From assembly GCA_949294085.1 (NCBI GenBank), contig CASFFX010000012.1, positions 1 to 38,950 of the forward strand: a DNA stretch of 38,950 nt, given 5' to 3'. A program made the translations under genes and the position numbers. The DNA is from an uncultured bacterium. Lineage in GTDB: Bacteria > Elusimicrobiota > Elusimicrobia > Elusimicrobiales > Elusimicrobiaceae. Positions within the stretch are counted from its first letter, which is position 1. Each line of letters starts with the position of its first letter. The notes beneath the pieces are model-generated. The model was not told where the DNA came from and did no database searches. It saw only the letters and a list, made by a program, of their open reading frames with translations. Of this stretch, positions 1 to 8,456 are shown one piece after another.

Positions 1-11
1 AGGTGAATTTA

Positions 12-611
12 ATGTCCAATGAAACGCTAGTGAAAAGCGATAACAAAAAAGAAGCGAAAGGCAAAAGAGCCGAGTTTCAAAAAGCAAGACCGCTCGCCGA
101 AGGCAAGACGACGGTCATCCACGTAGCCAGAACGGCCAAGGTAGTCAAAGGCGGTAAACGCTTTGGCTTCCGCGCGCTCGTAGTGGTCGGCAACGGCCAG
201 GGCAAAGTGGGCGTTGCTATTGGCAAGGCGAATCAGGTTCAGCTGGCGATCGCCAAGGCTGAATCTCACGCGAGAAAACACATGATCACGTTCCCCATCG
301 TGGGCGAAACGATTCCGCACGAAGTCATCGGCAAATTTGGCGCCGCTTCCGTGTGGATGAAACCTGCCGCCCCCGGTACCGGTGTAATCGCCGGCAGCGG
401 TGCGCGCTTGTTATTTGAAGCTGCGGGGATTAAAGACGTCTTGGCCAAAAGCCTGGGCAGCTCCAACCCGTGCAACCTCGTGTACGCCACGATGGAAGCT
501 TTCAAACAGCTCAAGAGCAGAGAAGCGGTGAACGTCATCCGCGGCAAGGCCGAAAAAGCCGCCGCCGAAGCCCCGAAAGCGGAAGCTGCCGCCGAAGCGA
601 AGGCCGAATAG
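12..611 (+). CDS. rpsE: 30S ribosomal protein S5
   Basis: Ribosomal protein S5 of the small subunit body, involved in decoding fidelity. The S5 core is clear: a double-stranded RNA-binding-like N-terminal half ([20 protein letters not shown]) and a C-terminal half with [18 protein letters not shown] and the SSNPCN motif. I place the start at ATG 12 because AGGTGA at 1-6 is a good ribosome binding site; an in-frame GTG at 3 lies inside that site. The protein is 199 aa, longer than the usual ~165, with a charged N-terminal extension and an Ala/Lys/Glu-rich C-terminal tail. First visible gene of the spc operon here; the upstream part lies outside the window. Confidence 0.97.
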   Translation: MSNETLVKSDNKKEAKGKRAEFQKARPLAEGKTTVIHVARTAKVVKGGKRFGFRALVVVGNGQGKVGVAIGKANQVQLAIAKAESHARKHMITFPIVGETIPHEVIGKFGAASVWMKPAAPGTGVIAGSGARLLFEAAGIKDVLAKSLGSSNPCNLVYATMEAFKQLKSREAVNVIRGKAEKAAAEAPKAEAAAEAKAE

Positions 612-629
612 TTTTGTGGAGAGAATAAA

Positions 630-1091
630 ATGGTAACTTTGAATAAACTTTTCCCTAAACATGGGTCTAGAAAAGAAAAAAGACGCTTGGGCTTGGGCCC
701 GGGTTCCGGTTTGGGCAACTACTGCACCAAAGGCATGAAAGGTCAAACCTCCCGCTCTGGTAACACGCGCAAAGAAAGCAAAGAAGGCGGCCAGATGCCG
801 CTTATCCGCCATACGCCTAAAAGCGGTTTTTCCAACAAAGATTTTGCCAGACGGTACGATTATGTAAACGTCGGCTCGTTGGAAAAAGTGTTTGCTGCGG
901 GTGCGGAAGTAACCCCGGAAGCCTTGAAAAAAGCCGGTATTATTCACGACGCAAGCCGCGTGAAAGTATTGGCCAACGGTTCTTTGACCAAGGCTTTGAA
1001 AGTGTCCGCCCATGGTTTTTCTGCCACCGCGAAAGCGGCGATTGAAAAAGCCGGCGGCACCGTGACCGTGCTTGAACAGAAGACCAAATAA
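630..1091 (+). CDS. rplO: 50S ribosomal protein L15
   Basis: Large-subunit protein L15, a late-assembly protein that contacts 23S rRNA through a long basic glycine-rich N-terminal arm. Residues 1-60 carry the typical arm (GLGPGSGLGN, KGMKGQTSRSG, EGGQMPL); the C-terminal globular domain ends in the usual KAAIEKAGG pattern. Length is 153 aa, close to family size. GGAGAG precedes ATG 630. The stop codon overlaps the secY start (TAATG at 1089-1093), indicating translational coupling. In most bacteria rpmD (L30) sits between rpsE and rplO; here only 18 bases separate them, so rpmD is absent from its normal place. Confidence 0.97.
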   Translation: MVTLNKLFPKHGSRKEKRRLGLGPGSGLGNYCTKGMKGQTSRSGNTRKESKEGGQMPLIRHTPKSGFSNKDFARRYDYVNVGSLEKVFAAGAEVTPEALKKAGIIHDASRVKVLANGSLTKALKVSAHGFSATAKAAIEKAGGTVTVLEQKTK

Positions 1092-2428
1092 TGGCTAACA
1101 ACACAGTTGCAAATATCTTTAACGCCCCCGAACTCAAGAAGAGACTCCTCTTCTTGATCGGGGCGTTGGCTGTTTTCCGGATTGCGGCCGCAATCCCCAT
1201 ACCCGGCATCAACACCGATGTCCTGAAGCAAATGTTTGCCGCGCACCAGAACGGTATCTTGGGTTTTATGAATATCTTCTCGGGCGGTGCTTTGGGGCGG
1301 TTCTCCATTTTGGCGCTGGGTATTATGCCGTACATCAACGCATCCATCATTATGGGCCTCGTGCGCGGAGCGCATATTTTCCCCGCGCTGGACAGAATGC
1401 ACAAAGAGGGTGAATCCGGCAGAAGAAAAGAAAACCAGATTACCCGTATTTTTGCACTGTTTTTGGCCCTGCTGCAGGGTGCCATGATGACGTTCGCCAT
1501 CACCAAAGTAGAAGGTGCGGGTGGCGTTTCTGCGGTAGTAAATCCCTCTTTTATGTTTTTCGTCACCACCGTGCTGACCCTGGCGGCCGGTACGATGTTT
1601 GTGATGTGGTTGGGTGAACAAATCACGGAAAAAGGGGTGGGCAACGGGATTTCGCTCATCATCTTTGCCGGGATTGTGGACCGCTTGCCCAGCGCGATTA
1701 TGGAAGTGGTGCACCGCGTGCAAACGGAAGAAATGGATTTCTTCATGGCGTTAGTCATTTTTGCCGCGGCCATTGTCATTACGGCGCTGGTGGTGTGGCT
1801 GGAAACGGCCCAACGCCAAATTCCGGTTCAATACGCCAAACGCCAGGTAGGGAACAAAACCTACGGCGGGCAGACCAGCTATTTGCCGCTTAAAATTGAT
1901 CAGAGCGGCGTGATTGCGGTAATCTTTGCCTCGTCGGTCATTTCCCTGCCGCTGACGATTGCCAGCTTCAACCAAGAAGCGCCCTGGGCGCAGAAAATGC
2001 TGGAAGCCATGAGCCACAGCAGCGTGCTGTATATGCTTATTTTCTCTGCGCTGATTATCTTCTTCTGCTATTTCTACAACTCGATGACGATCAACCCGTC
2101 CGATTTGGCAGACAATATGAAGAAGTGGGGTGGGTTTATCCCGGGTATTCGCCCTGGCGAACCGACCAAAAACTACATTGAATGGGTCATGAACCGCCTG
2201 ACGTTCTGCGGCGCAATCTTTGTTTGTTTGATTGCGGTTCTGCCGGATTTCTTCCGCGCGGAATTTGACGTGGACTTTTATTTCGGCGGTACGGCGCTCT
2301 TAATCGTAGTAGGCGTGGCGTTGGACACGGTGGGGCAAGTGCAAGCCCACTTGTTGGCCCGCAACTACGAGCCGTTAATGAAGGGCAGCAAACGGATTAA
2401 AGGCCGCTGGTTTAACGTCGGCCAATAA
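1091..2428 (+). CDS. secY: Preprotein translocase subunit SecY
   Basis: Central channel subunit of the SecYEG translocon in the inner membrane, which passes unfolded preproteins with SecA or ribosomes. The 445-aa protein has the ten hydrophobic segments of SecY, starting at about residue 20 (LLFLIGALAVFRIAAAIPIP), followed by the plug-region segment with GGALGRFSILALGIMPYINA, the GEQITEKGVGNGISL loop after TM4, and the long cytoplasmic loop with AQRQIPVQYAKRQVG. Full length with no interruption. It starts inside the rplO stop codon and is followed by a 169-base gap with two hairpins before adk. Confidence 0.97.
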   Translation: MANNTVANIFNAPELKKRLLFLIGALAVFRIAAAIPIPGINTDVLKQMFAAHQNGILGFMNIFSGGALGRFSILALGIMPYINASIIMGLVRGAHIFPALDRMHKEGESGRRKENQITRIFALFLALLQGAMMTFAITKVEGAGGVSAVVNPSFMFFVTTVLTLAAGTMFVMWLGEQITEKGVGNGISLIIFAGIVDRLPSAIMEVVHRVQTEEMDFFMALVIFAAAIVITALVVWLETAQRQIPVQYAKRQVGNKTYGGQTSYLPLKIDQSGVIAVIFASSVISLPLTIASFNQEAPWAQKMLEAMSHSSVLYMLIFSALIIFFCYFYNSMTINPSDLADNMKKWGGFIPGIRPGEPTKNYIEWVMNRLTFCGAIFVCLIAVLPDFFRAEFDVDFYFGGTALLIVVGVALDTVGQVQAHLLARNYEPLMKGSKRIKGRWFNVGQ

Positions 2429-2442
2429 TTTATCGTAACCGC

Positions 2443-2515
2443 GGGGAGACGGCCCCGGCACGCTGTGCCGAACGCCGTTCTCCCCCTCGTTTCGCAAAGC
2501 CCGCTGCGGGCGGGC
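2443..2515 (+). promoter_or_regulatory. Two stem-loops between secY and adk
   Basis: A long hairpin (2443-2485) pairs GGGGAGA with TCTCCCC, continues with CGGC/GCCG around a one-base bulge, and has an inner CGGCAC/GTGCCG stem. A second hairpin (GCCCGC 2499-2504 with GCGGGC 2510-2515) follows. Neither is followed by a U-run on the plus strand, so these are not ordinary terminators. They may be a partial attenuator, an RNase processing site or an mRNA-stabilising structure within the operon. No sigma70-like promoter is evident here. Confidence 0.4.
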
Positions 2516-2597
2516 AAAAAAGGACCGTTGGCGTTTGGGTCTTGCGGGGTCTAAACGCAAATTGGCCCAACAAGAAGTCATACAGAAGGAAAGCAAA

Positions 2598-3236
2598 GTG
2601 AATATCGTTTTAATGGGTTGTCCCGGTGCCGGCAAAGGCACGCAATCGGCTAAACTGCAAGATGCGTTTCATTTGAAGCACATTTCCACGGGGGATGTGC
2701 TCCGTGCGGAAATTGCTTCCGGTTCCGCCTTGGGCAAAGAAATTGCCGGTATTATTAACAAAGGAAATTTGGTGCCGGATGAATTAATGATTTCCATTTT
2801 GGAAAATATCGTTAAAGCAACGGACAAAGGCATTATTTTTGATGGATTCCCGCGCACGGTGGCGCAAGCCCAGGCGCTGGACGAAATGATGAAACGGCTG
2901 GGCCGCGAAATTTCGGAAGTGATTATGATTGACTTGCCGGAAAGCGAAGTGGTCAGCCGCATTACGTCGCGCCGGCAATGCCGCAAATGCGGGGAAATTT
3001 TGCACGTTACGCCCGGTACGCCGGCCAATACCTGCCCGGTGTGCGGGGGGGAACTGTACACCCGGCCGGACGATACGGCCGAACGGGTGAAACATCGTTT
3101 GGAAGTATATCATACGGAAACGCTGCCGGTAAAATCGTACTACCAGAACAGCGGCAAGTATGTGGAAATTAAAGGGAACCAAACGCCCGAACAAGTTTTT
3201 GAAGACATTGTACGTGTCCTCAAGAAGGTAAAATGA
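2598..3236 (+). CDS. adk: Adenylate kinase
   Basis: Catalyses ATP + AMP to 2 ADP in the cytoplasm. The P-loop GCPGAGKGT is at residues 7-15, the AMP-site segment DGFPRTVAQA at 82-91, and the LID domain around 120-160 carries a four-cysteine zinc knuckle (C128, C131, C146, C149), as in Gram-positive-type long adenylate kinases. I choose GTG 2598 (212 aa) because GAAGGA lies about 7 bases upstream and the P-loop then begins at the usual distance from the N-terminus; a further upstream start at 2535 would add 21 residues with no family counterpart. The stop overlaps the map start (ATGA), so adk and map are coupled. Confidence 0.95.
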   Translation: MNIVLMGCPGAGKGTQSAKLQDAFHLKHISTGDVLRAEIASGSALGKEIAGIINKGNLVPDELMISILENIVKATDKGIIFDGFPRTVAQAQALDEMMKRLGREISEVIMIDLPESEVVSRITSRRQCRKCGEILHVTPGTPANTCPVCGGELYTRPDDTAERVKHRLEVYHTETLPVKSYYQNSGKYVEIKGNQTPEQVFEDIVRVLKKVK

Positions 3237-3985
3237 TAGAAGTTAAGAACGACCAAGAACTCCAAAAAATGCGGGAAGCGGGGAAAGTAACCGCTGCGGT
3301 GCTGAAGTTGATGACCGAGATGGTGAAACCCGGCATTTCCACGCTGGATTTGGATCAGGCAGCCGAGAAAATGATTCGCTCCTTTGGGGCGACGCCGTTA
3401 TTTCTGGGCTACTATGGATTTCCGGGCAGCATTTGTGCTTCGGTAAACGAAGAAGTCGTGCACGGAATTCCAAAAAAAGATAGAATATTAAAGAGTGGTG
3501 ATATTATCAGTATCGATACGGGAGCCCGCCTTGACGGCTTCTGTTCGGATGCCGCAATCACCCTCGGTGTGGGGAAAGTTTCTGATGAAGCCCAAAGACT
3601 GATGGACGTAACCAAAAAGTCTTTATATAAGGCAATCGGGCAAGTCAAGCCGGGTAATCGCTTAGGCGATGTACAACACGCGGTGGAAACTTTTGCCATA
3701 TCTCAAGGCATGGGCGTCGTGCGGGATTATTGCGGGCACGGAATTGGCCGCAATATGCACGAGGAGCCGAGTATCCCGAATTTTGGGAAACCGGGGACGG
3801 GGCCGTTGTTGGAGAAAGGCATGGTCCTGGCGATAGAGCCGATGCTTACTGCGGGAACGTTTCGAGTCAGGGAGTTGGACGACGGTTGGACGGTCGTTAC
3901 CAGAGACGGCAGCTATGCGGCCCACTTTGAACACACCGTAGCCGTTACCGCTAACGGCAGTGAAATTTTTACTGCCTTTGAATAA
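3233..3985 (+). CDS. map: Methionine aminopeptidase type I
   Basis: Removes the initiator methionine from new proteins with small second residues. The pita-bread fold metal ligands are all visible: D95 (SIDTG), D106 (CSDAA), H169 (CGHGIG), E202 (AIEPM) and E233 (HFEHT), plus the substrate-site H77 in VHGIP. 250 aa, a normal length for type I without an N-terminal extension. Its ATG overlaps the adk stop. Placement after secY-adk is the classic spc-operon arrangement. The 80-base gap to infA contains an imperfect hairpin (CGCGC/GCGCG and ATTTT/AAAAT arms) without a U-tail. Confidence 0.97.
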   Translation: MIEVKNDQELQKMREAGKVTAAVLKLMTEMVKPGISTLDLDQAAEKMIRSFGATPLFLGYYGFPGSICASVNEEVVHGIPKKDRILKSGDIISIDTGARLDGFCSDAAITLGVGKVSDEAQRLMDVTKKSLYKAIGQVKPGNRLGDVQHAVETFAISQGMGVVRDYCGHGIGRNMHEEPSIPNFGKPGTGPLLEKGMVLAIEPMLTAGTFRVRELDDGWTVVTRDGSYAAHFEHTVAVTANGSEIFTAFE

Positions 3986-4065
3986 AATTCGGCCGCGCAT
4001 TTTGGCAGGATAAAAATGGCGCGGGCGGACGTTTGTTCTGAGATTTAATCCGAACTCGGAGATGT

Positions 4066-4278
4066 ATGAGCGATAAAATCGAAATTGAAGGTAAAGTCTT
4101 GGAAGCGCTGCCCAACGCGATGTTTAAGATAGAAATACCGGGCGGCAAAATTATTCTGGGACATATATCCGGCAAAATGAGAGTTCATCATATAAGAATT
4201 CTTCCGGGCGACAAGGTCAGGCTGGAACTTTCTCCGTACGATCTGACCCGCGGGAGAATAACTTATAGGGAGAAATAA
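4066..4278 (+). CDS. infA: Translation initiation factor IF-1
   Basis: Small OB-fold protein that occupies the ribosomal A site during initiation. At 70 aa it matches the family along its whole length ([45 protein letters not shown]). GGAG at 4058-4061 is only about four bases before the ATG, a short but usable spacing. Its stop codon directly abuts the rpmJ start codon with no spacer, the usual infA-rpmJ pairing. Confidence 0.96.
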   Translation: MSDKIEIEGKVLEALPNAMFKIEIPGGKIILGHISGKMRVHHIRILPGDKVRLELSPYDLTRGRITYREK

Positions 4279-4392
4279 ATGAAAGTCAGAGCCAGTGTAA
4301 AGAAGATATGTCAAAAATGCAAGATCATTAAACGCAACGGCGTAGTCCGTGTGGTTTGCGAAGTCGCGAAGCACAAACAGCGCCAAGGTTAA
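4279..4392 (+). CDS. rpmJ: 50S ribosomal protein L36
   Basis: 37-aa zinc-ribbon ribosomal protein. The sequence reads [15 protein letters not shown] at the start and ends KHKQRQG, with the zinc ligands C11, C14, C27 and H32, so it is the zinc-binding (C+) form of L36. It starts immediately after the infA stop codon; AGGGAG at the end of infA serves as ribosome binding site. It closes the spc-type gene set before rpsM. Confidence 0.96.
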   Translation: MKVRASVKKICQKCKIIKRNGVVRVVCEVAKHKQRQG

Positions 4393-4413
4393 TTTACAGG
4401 AGTTTTATAAGAT

Positions 4414-4788
4414 ATGGCTAGAGTCGCAGGTATTGATTTACCGAAAAACAAAAGAATAGATGTCGCGTTGGAATATATTTATGGCATCGGCAAGAAAAAC
4501 GCGAAGGAAGTGCTTGCCAAATTAAACGGCCAGATTGATCCCGCCACCCGCGTGAAAGACTTGACCGAACAGCAGGCCGGTTTGCTCAACACCATTTTGC
4601 AGAAGGAATACAAAGTGGAAGGCGAATTGCGCCGCGAAGTGGCGCAGAATATTCACCGTGCCATTGAAATCGGTTCTTACAGAGGCCAGCGCCATCGCCG
4701 CAACCTGCCGGTCCGCGGTCAGCGCACCAAAACCAACAGCAGAACCCGCCGCGGCAGAAGAAAAACCGTGGGTTCCAAGACCAAATAA
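4414..4788 (+). CDS. rpsM: 30S ribosomal protein S13
   Basis: Small-subunit head protein contacting the P-site tRNA and forming intersubunit bridges. The helix-two-turn-helix N-terminal part ([20 protein letters not shown], then YGIG) and the basic C-terminal tail ([18 protein letters not shown] and an Arg/Lys-rich end) are intact; 124 aa. CAGGAG stands upstream of ATG 4414. First gene of the alpha-operon part. Confidence 0.97.
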   Translation: MARVAGIDLPKNKRIDVALEYIYGIGKKNAKEVLAKLNGQIDPATRVKDLTEQQAGLLNTILQKEYKVEGELRREVAQNIHRAIEIGSYRGQRHRRNLPVRGQRTKTNSRTRRGRRKTVGSKTK

Positions 4789-4812
4789 ATTTAGAGATTA
4801 GGAATTTAACAT

Positions 4813-5235
4813 ATGGCAGAAGAAAAAGTAACAACGGCCCCGGCGGCGAAAGCTCCCGCGGCGAAAGGAAAAAAGAAAAACGCCAAAGCGCCGGTATTCG
4901 GCGTAGTGCATATTTACTGCTCGTTCAACAACACGATTGTGACTGTTTCGGACGACAAGGGCAACACGATTGCATGGTCCACGGCCGGTTCTCACGGCTT
5001 TAAGGGCACCAAGAAAAGCACTCCGTTTGCCGCGCAAATCACCAGCAACAAAGCGGCCGAAAAAGCCGTGGCCATGGGTATGCGCGAAGTGGCCGTAAAA
5101 GTGTGCGGTCCGGGCCAGGGCAGAGAAACTGCCGTGCGCGCGGTACAGCAAGCCGGCCTTACCGTATCTTCCATCAAAGACGTAACCCCCATCCCTCATA
5201 ACGGATGCAGACCGCCCAAAGCCAGGAGAGTATAA
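4813..5235 (+). CDS. rpsK: 30S ribosomal protein S11
   Basis: Small-subunit platform protein that binds 16S rRNA with S6, S18 and S21. The conserved core is clear: [39 protein letters not shown], and the C-terminal [18 protein letters not shown]. It carries a ~28-residue Ala/Lys-rich N-terminal extension that most S11 proteins lack or have shorter. 140 aa; starts 24 bases after rpsM with a TAGGAA ribosome binding site. Confidence 0.97.
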   Translation: MAEEKVTTAPAAKAPAAKGKKKNAKAPVFGVVHIYCSFNNTIVTVSDDKGNTIAWSTAGSHGFKGTKKSTPFAAQITSNKAAEKAVAMGMREVAVKVCGPGQGRETAVRAVQQAGLTVSSIKDVTPIPHNGCRPPKARRV

Positions 5236-5241
5236 AAATTT

Positions 5242-5871
5242 ATGTCTAGATATACAGGACCCAGCTGCAAAAAGTGCAGAAAATTAGATTGCAAACTTTT
5301 CTTGAAAGGAACCAAATGCTACACCAACTGCGTCATTGACAAGTTGGCAGCCGTAACCAAACGCGGCGGCAAAGTGAGAAGAGCCAAAGTGTCCGAATAC
5401 GGTGTTCGCTTGCAGGAAAAACAGAAAGCCAGATTGCAGTCCGGCATGTCGGAAATTCCGTTCCGCAATTTGTTTGACGCCGCCGCCAAAGCCGAAGGGC
5501 AGACGGGGGAAAACTTCTTGCGCAAATTGGAAACCCGCTTGGATAACGTGGTGCGCCGTTTGGGCTTTGCTGTATCGCTCAAATCCGCCCGCCAGCTTGT
5601 GCTGCATGGATACGTAACCGTGAACGGCAAAGCCGTCAACGTGCCTTCCTACCAGCTGCGCATCGGCGACAAAGTGGCCTTGGATCAAGCTTTGGCGGAA
5701 AACGTCCAAGTGAAACAAGCGCTGACCGAAGCCGAAAAACGCAACCAGCGGCCCAGCTTTTTGGAATATGATGCGGAGAAGATGACCGGTAAACTCTTAA
5801 GATGGCCCGACAGAGCGGAAATGTCCTACCCTGTCAACGAGCAGCTCATCGTCGAATACTACTCTAAATAG
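5242..5871 (+). CDS. rpsD: 30S ribosomal protein S4 (zinc-binding form)
   Basis: Primary 16S rRNA-binding protein; in many bacteria also the autogenous repressor of the alpha operon. The N-terminus has a cysteine cluster (C9, C12, C26, C30, plus C17), typical of the zinc-binding S4 form. The S4 RNA-binding domain is at about residues 97-160 (ETRLDNVVRRLGFAVS, ARQLVLHGYVTVNGKAVNVP). 209 aa, full length. AGGAGAG inside the end of rpsK, about 12 bases before ATG 5242, is the ribosome binding site. Confidence 0.97.
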   Translation: MSRYTGPSCKKCRKLDCKLFLKGTKCYTNCVIDKLAAVTKRGGKVRRAKVSEYGVRLQEKQKARLQSGMSEIPFRNLFDAAAKAEGQTGENFLRKLETRLDNVVRRLGFAVSLKSARQLVLHGYVTVNGKAVNVPSYQLRIGDKVALDQALAENVQVKQALTEAEKRNQRPSFLEYDAEKMTGKLLRWPDRAEMSYPVNEQLIVEYYSK

Positions 5872-5885
5872 TTTGGAGGATTACA

Positions 5886-6884
5886 ATGGCTTTTAATGAA
5901 TTAGTCCTTCCCCAAAAGATTCAGTTGGAAGAAAAAACCGCGTCCGACTTCTACGGTAAATTCATCGCGGAGCCGTACGAAAGCGGTTACGGCCACACGG
6001 TGGGCAACTCTCTGCGCCGGATTTTGCTTTCCGGTATGGAAGGGGCCGCTGTTACCGCCGTCAGAATCGCCGGGGCCGTGCACGAATTCAGCACGATTCC
6101 GAACGTTCGGGAAGACGTCATCAATATTTTGCTCAATTTGAAACGCCTGCGCGTTAAAATGGAAGGCAAAAACCGCGAATATCTGCAGCTGCACGTTGCC
6201 AAACCGGGCGTAGTTACGGCGGCGGATATTGAAGAAATCGACGGAGTGGAAATTGTCAATAAAGACCTGGTGCTGGCCACATTGGAAGTAGGCGGCAGCC
6301 TGGAAATGGAAATTGAAATTTCCCGCGGGAAGGGATACGTCCCGGCCGAAGATTTGGCCAAAATCCAACGCCCTTCCGGGTTTATCCCGGTGGACGCGCT
6401 GTTTTCTCCTATCGTGAAGGTGCACTACGATGTAGAACCTGCCCGCGTAGGCCAGAAAACGGACTATGACCGCTTGATTTTGGAAATTACCACCGACGGA
6501 ACTTTGCTTCCGGCCAGAGCGCTTCACCGCGCCGCGGTGCTGTTGTCCAGCTCGCTGCACATTTTCACGATTGAAGGCGAAGACGATTGCGTAGCCACCA
6601 CCAGCGATGAAGCGGTGGAAGAACCCGTTTCCATGACCGGTTCCGTGGCGGGGGCGAGCGTCAATTCCAAATTGGATGAACTGCTCAACCAGTCCATTGA
6701 ATTTATTGAATTGTCCTCCCGCTCCATTAATTGCCTGAAGTCCGAAAACATCAATACGGTGCGCGATTTGGTAAAAATGTCCGAAGATGATCTGAAAATG
6801 ATCAAGAATTTCGGTGCCAAATCCATGGACGAAATCAAAGAAAGACTTGCCGAGATGAAACTTTCGCTCGGTATGAAAATTTAA
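5886..6884 (+). CDS. rpoA: DNA-directed RNA polymerase subunit alpha
   Basis: The alpha dimer scaffolds RNA polymerase assembly and contacts UP elements and activators. The N-terminal assembly domain occupies about residues 1-235 (AEPYESGYGHTVGNSLRRIL; DRLILEITTDGTL). A flexible linker follows, and the C-terminal domain begins near 260 with the helix-hairpin-helix signature IEFIELSSRSINCLKSENI and ends in MKLSLGMKI. 332 aa, normal length. A strong GGAGG is present just before ATG 5886. Confidence 0.98.
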   Translation: MAFNELVLPQKIQLEEKTASDFYGKFIAEPYESGYGHTVGNSLRRILLSGMEGAAVTAVRIAGAVHEFSTIPNVREDVINILLNLKRLRVKMEGKNREYLQLHVAKPGVVTAADIEEIDGVEIVNKDLVLATLEVGGSLEMEIEISRGKGYVPAEDLAKIQRPSGFIPVDALFSPIVKVHYDVEPARVGQKTDYDRLILEITTDGTLLPARALHRAAVLLSSSLHIFTIEGEDDCVATTSDEAVEEPVSMTGSVAGASVNSKLDELLNQSIEFIELSSRSINCLKSENINTVRDLVKMSEDDLKMIKNFGAKSMDEIKERLAEMKLSLGMKI

Positions 6885-6898
6885 GGAGTAGTTTTAGT

Positions 6899-7243
6899 AT
6901 GATTAAAAATACCGGATACAGAAAACTTGGCAAGACTGCGTCCCACCGCAAAGCGATGCTCAACAATATGGCCACGAGCATTATTCTTCACGAAGAAGTG
7001 AAGACCACCTTGCCTAAAGCCAAAGAAGTCAGACGCGTAGTGGAAGGGTTGATTACCCTGGCCAAAGCCAAAAACGAACGTGCCGCCAAAGACACCTTGA
7101 AAGATGCCGCGGCCGTGAAGAAATTGTTTGAAGTGCTGGCCACCCGCTATGCCAACCGCGCCGGCGGTTTCTGCCGCATTTACCGCGCGGGGCTTCGCCA
7201 GGGCGACAATGCCCAGGTGGCCATCGTCAAGCTGGTAGAATAG
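6899..7243 (+). CDS. rplQ: 50S ribosomal protein L17
   Basis: Large-subunit protein L17, classically the last gene of the alpha operon. Conserved N-terminal GYRKLGKTASHRKAMLNNM and C-terminal YANRAGGFCRIYRAGLRQGD segments are present; 114 aa. AAGGAG stands before the ATG. There is no terminator after it: mreB starts only 10 bases later. Confidence 0.97.
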   Translation: MIKNTGYRKLGKTASHRKAMLNNMATSIILHEEVKTTLPKAKEVRRVVEGLITLAKAKNERAAKDTLKDAAAVKKLFEVLATRYANRAGGFCRIYRAGLRQGDNAQVAIVKLVE

Positions 7244-7253
7244 GTGAACGCAT

Positions 7254-8297
7254 ATGGTAATAGACTATCTTGGGGGCCTTTTCTCTTCTGACTTGGGGAT
7301 GGATTTGGGTACGGCCAACTGTCTGATTTACGTAAAGGACAAAGGCATTGTACTGCGCGAGCCGTCCGTAGTCGCCGTGGAGAGAGAAACCGGCGAAGTG
7401 AAAGCCGTAGGTATGAAAGCCAAGCAGATGCTCGGCAGAACCCCTGCGAATATTGTGGCCGTGCGCCCGATGAAAAACGGCGTGATTGCGGATTTTGAAG
7501 TAACGCAGGAAATGATTCGTTATTTTATCCGCAAGGTTCACAGCAGAAGCAGTCTGTTACGTCCCAGAATTGTCATCGGCATTCCCTCGGACATTACCGG
7601 CGTGGAAAGACGCGCGGTAGATGATGCGGCCCGCCAGGCGGGTGCGCGCGAGGTCTATTTGATAGAGGAGCCCATGGCTTCGGCCATGGGCGCCGATTTG
7701 CCCATTGCGGAACCGCATGCCAGCATGATTGTGGACATCGGCGGCGGCACGACGGAAGTGGCCGTCATTTCCCTGGGGGGAATGGTGGTGGCCAAATCCA
7801 TTGACGTGGCCGGCGATGAGCTCACGGAGTGCATTGTGCAGTATTTCCGCAAGAAATACAATCTCATCATTGGCGAAACGACGGCGGAAGAAGTGAAAAT
7901 CAACTTGGGTTCCGTCTATCCGCTCAAAGAAGAAAAAGCCATGGAAGTCAAAGGGCGCGACCAGACGCAAGGCCTGCCCCGTACGCTGACGGTTTCTTCG
8001 GAAGAGATTCGCCAAGCGCTGATGGAACCGGTGCGTTTGATTATTGACGTGATTAAAAGCACGCTGGAAGAAACTCCGCCCGAATTGGCGGCCGACCTGG
8101 TGGACAGAGGCCTGGTGGTGGCCGGCGGCGGCAGTTTGCTCAGAGGGATTACCGAACTGATTCGCAAGGAAACGGATATCCCCGTTCACCGCGCGGCGGA
8201 TCCGCTTAGCTGTGTGGCGCTGGGCACGGGAAAGTTTTTGGAACAGTTGAACGAAAAAGGTTCCCGTTTCTTCGGCTCCCGCAATAAATTTTTCTAG
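7254..8297 (+). CDS. mreB: Rod shape-determining protein MreB (bacterial actin)
   Basis: Actin-like ATPase that forms membrane-bound filaments and directs lateral peptidoglycan synthesis. The phosphate 1 loop [10 protein letters not shown], the [21 protein letters not shown] phosphate 2 segment and the adenosine motif AGGGSLLRG are all visible in 347 aa. AGGTGA precedes ATG 7254. With only 10 bases after rplQ it is probably transcribed with the ribosomal protein genes. The terminator at 8321-8368 separates it from mreC, so mreB and mreCD can be expressed at different levels. Confidence 0.97.
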   Translation: MVIDYLGGLFSSDLGMDLGTANCLIYVKDKGIVLREPSVVAVERETGEVKAVGMKAKQMLGRTPANIVAVRPMKNGVIADFEVTQEMIRYFIRKVHSRSSLLRPRIVIGIPSDITGVERRAVDDAARQAGAREVYLIEEPMASAMGADLPIAEPHASMIVDIGGGTTEVAVISLGGMVVAKSIDVAGDELTECIVQYFRKKYNLIIGETTAEEVKINLGSVYPLKEEKAMEVKGRDQTQGLPRTLTVSSEEIRQALMEPVRLIIDVIKSTLEETPPELAADLVDRGLVVAGGGSLLRGITELIRKETDIPVHRAADPLSCVALGTGKFLEQLNEKGSRFFGSRNKFF

Positions 8298-8320
8298 CGC
8301 TCGGTTGCTGAAAACTTTTC

Positions 8321-8368
8321 AAGCGGACACAGTTCTTCCTAAGGACCGTGTCCGCTTTTGATTTTTTT
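8321..8368 (+). terminator. Intrinsic terminator after mreB
   Basis: A stem AAGCGGACAC / GTGTCCGCTT, extended inwards by GTTCT/AGGAC pairing, is followed by a T-rich tract at 8356-8368. It ends the ribosomal protein-mreB transcript. The 88 bases after it, up to mreC, show no convincing -10/-35 pair. Confidence 0.85.
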
Positions 8369-8456
8369 GATACTTGGTGTTTCCCAGGGCGGTGCATCCC
8401 AAGACGTGCCGCAGGGGCGCCCAATGCTCCGCGTGGGGCAAAACTGAATTTGAGTT

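Noticed and set aside
2535..2597. Upstream in-frame start for adenylate kinase
   Set aside because: It adds 21 residues without counterpart in the family and lacks a ribosome binding site; GTG 2598 has both good spacing and family-like N-terminus.
8369..8456. Promoter for mreC
   Set aside because: No acceptable -10/-35 pair could be found in the 88 bases after the mreB terminator; a promoter must exist or read-through occurs, but I cannot place it.
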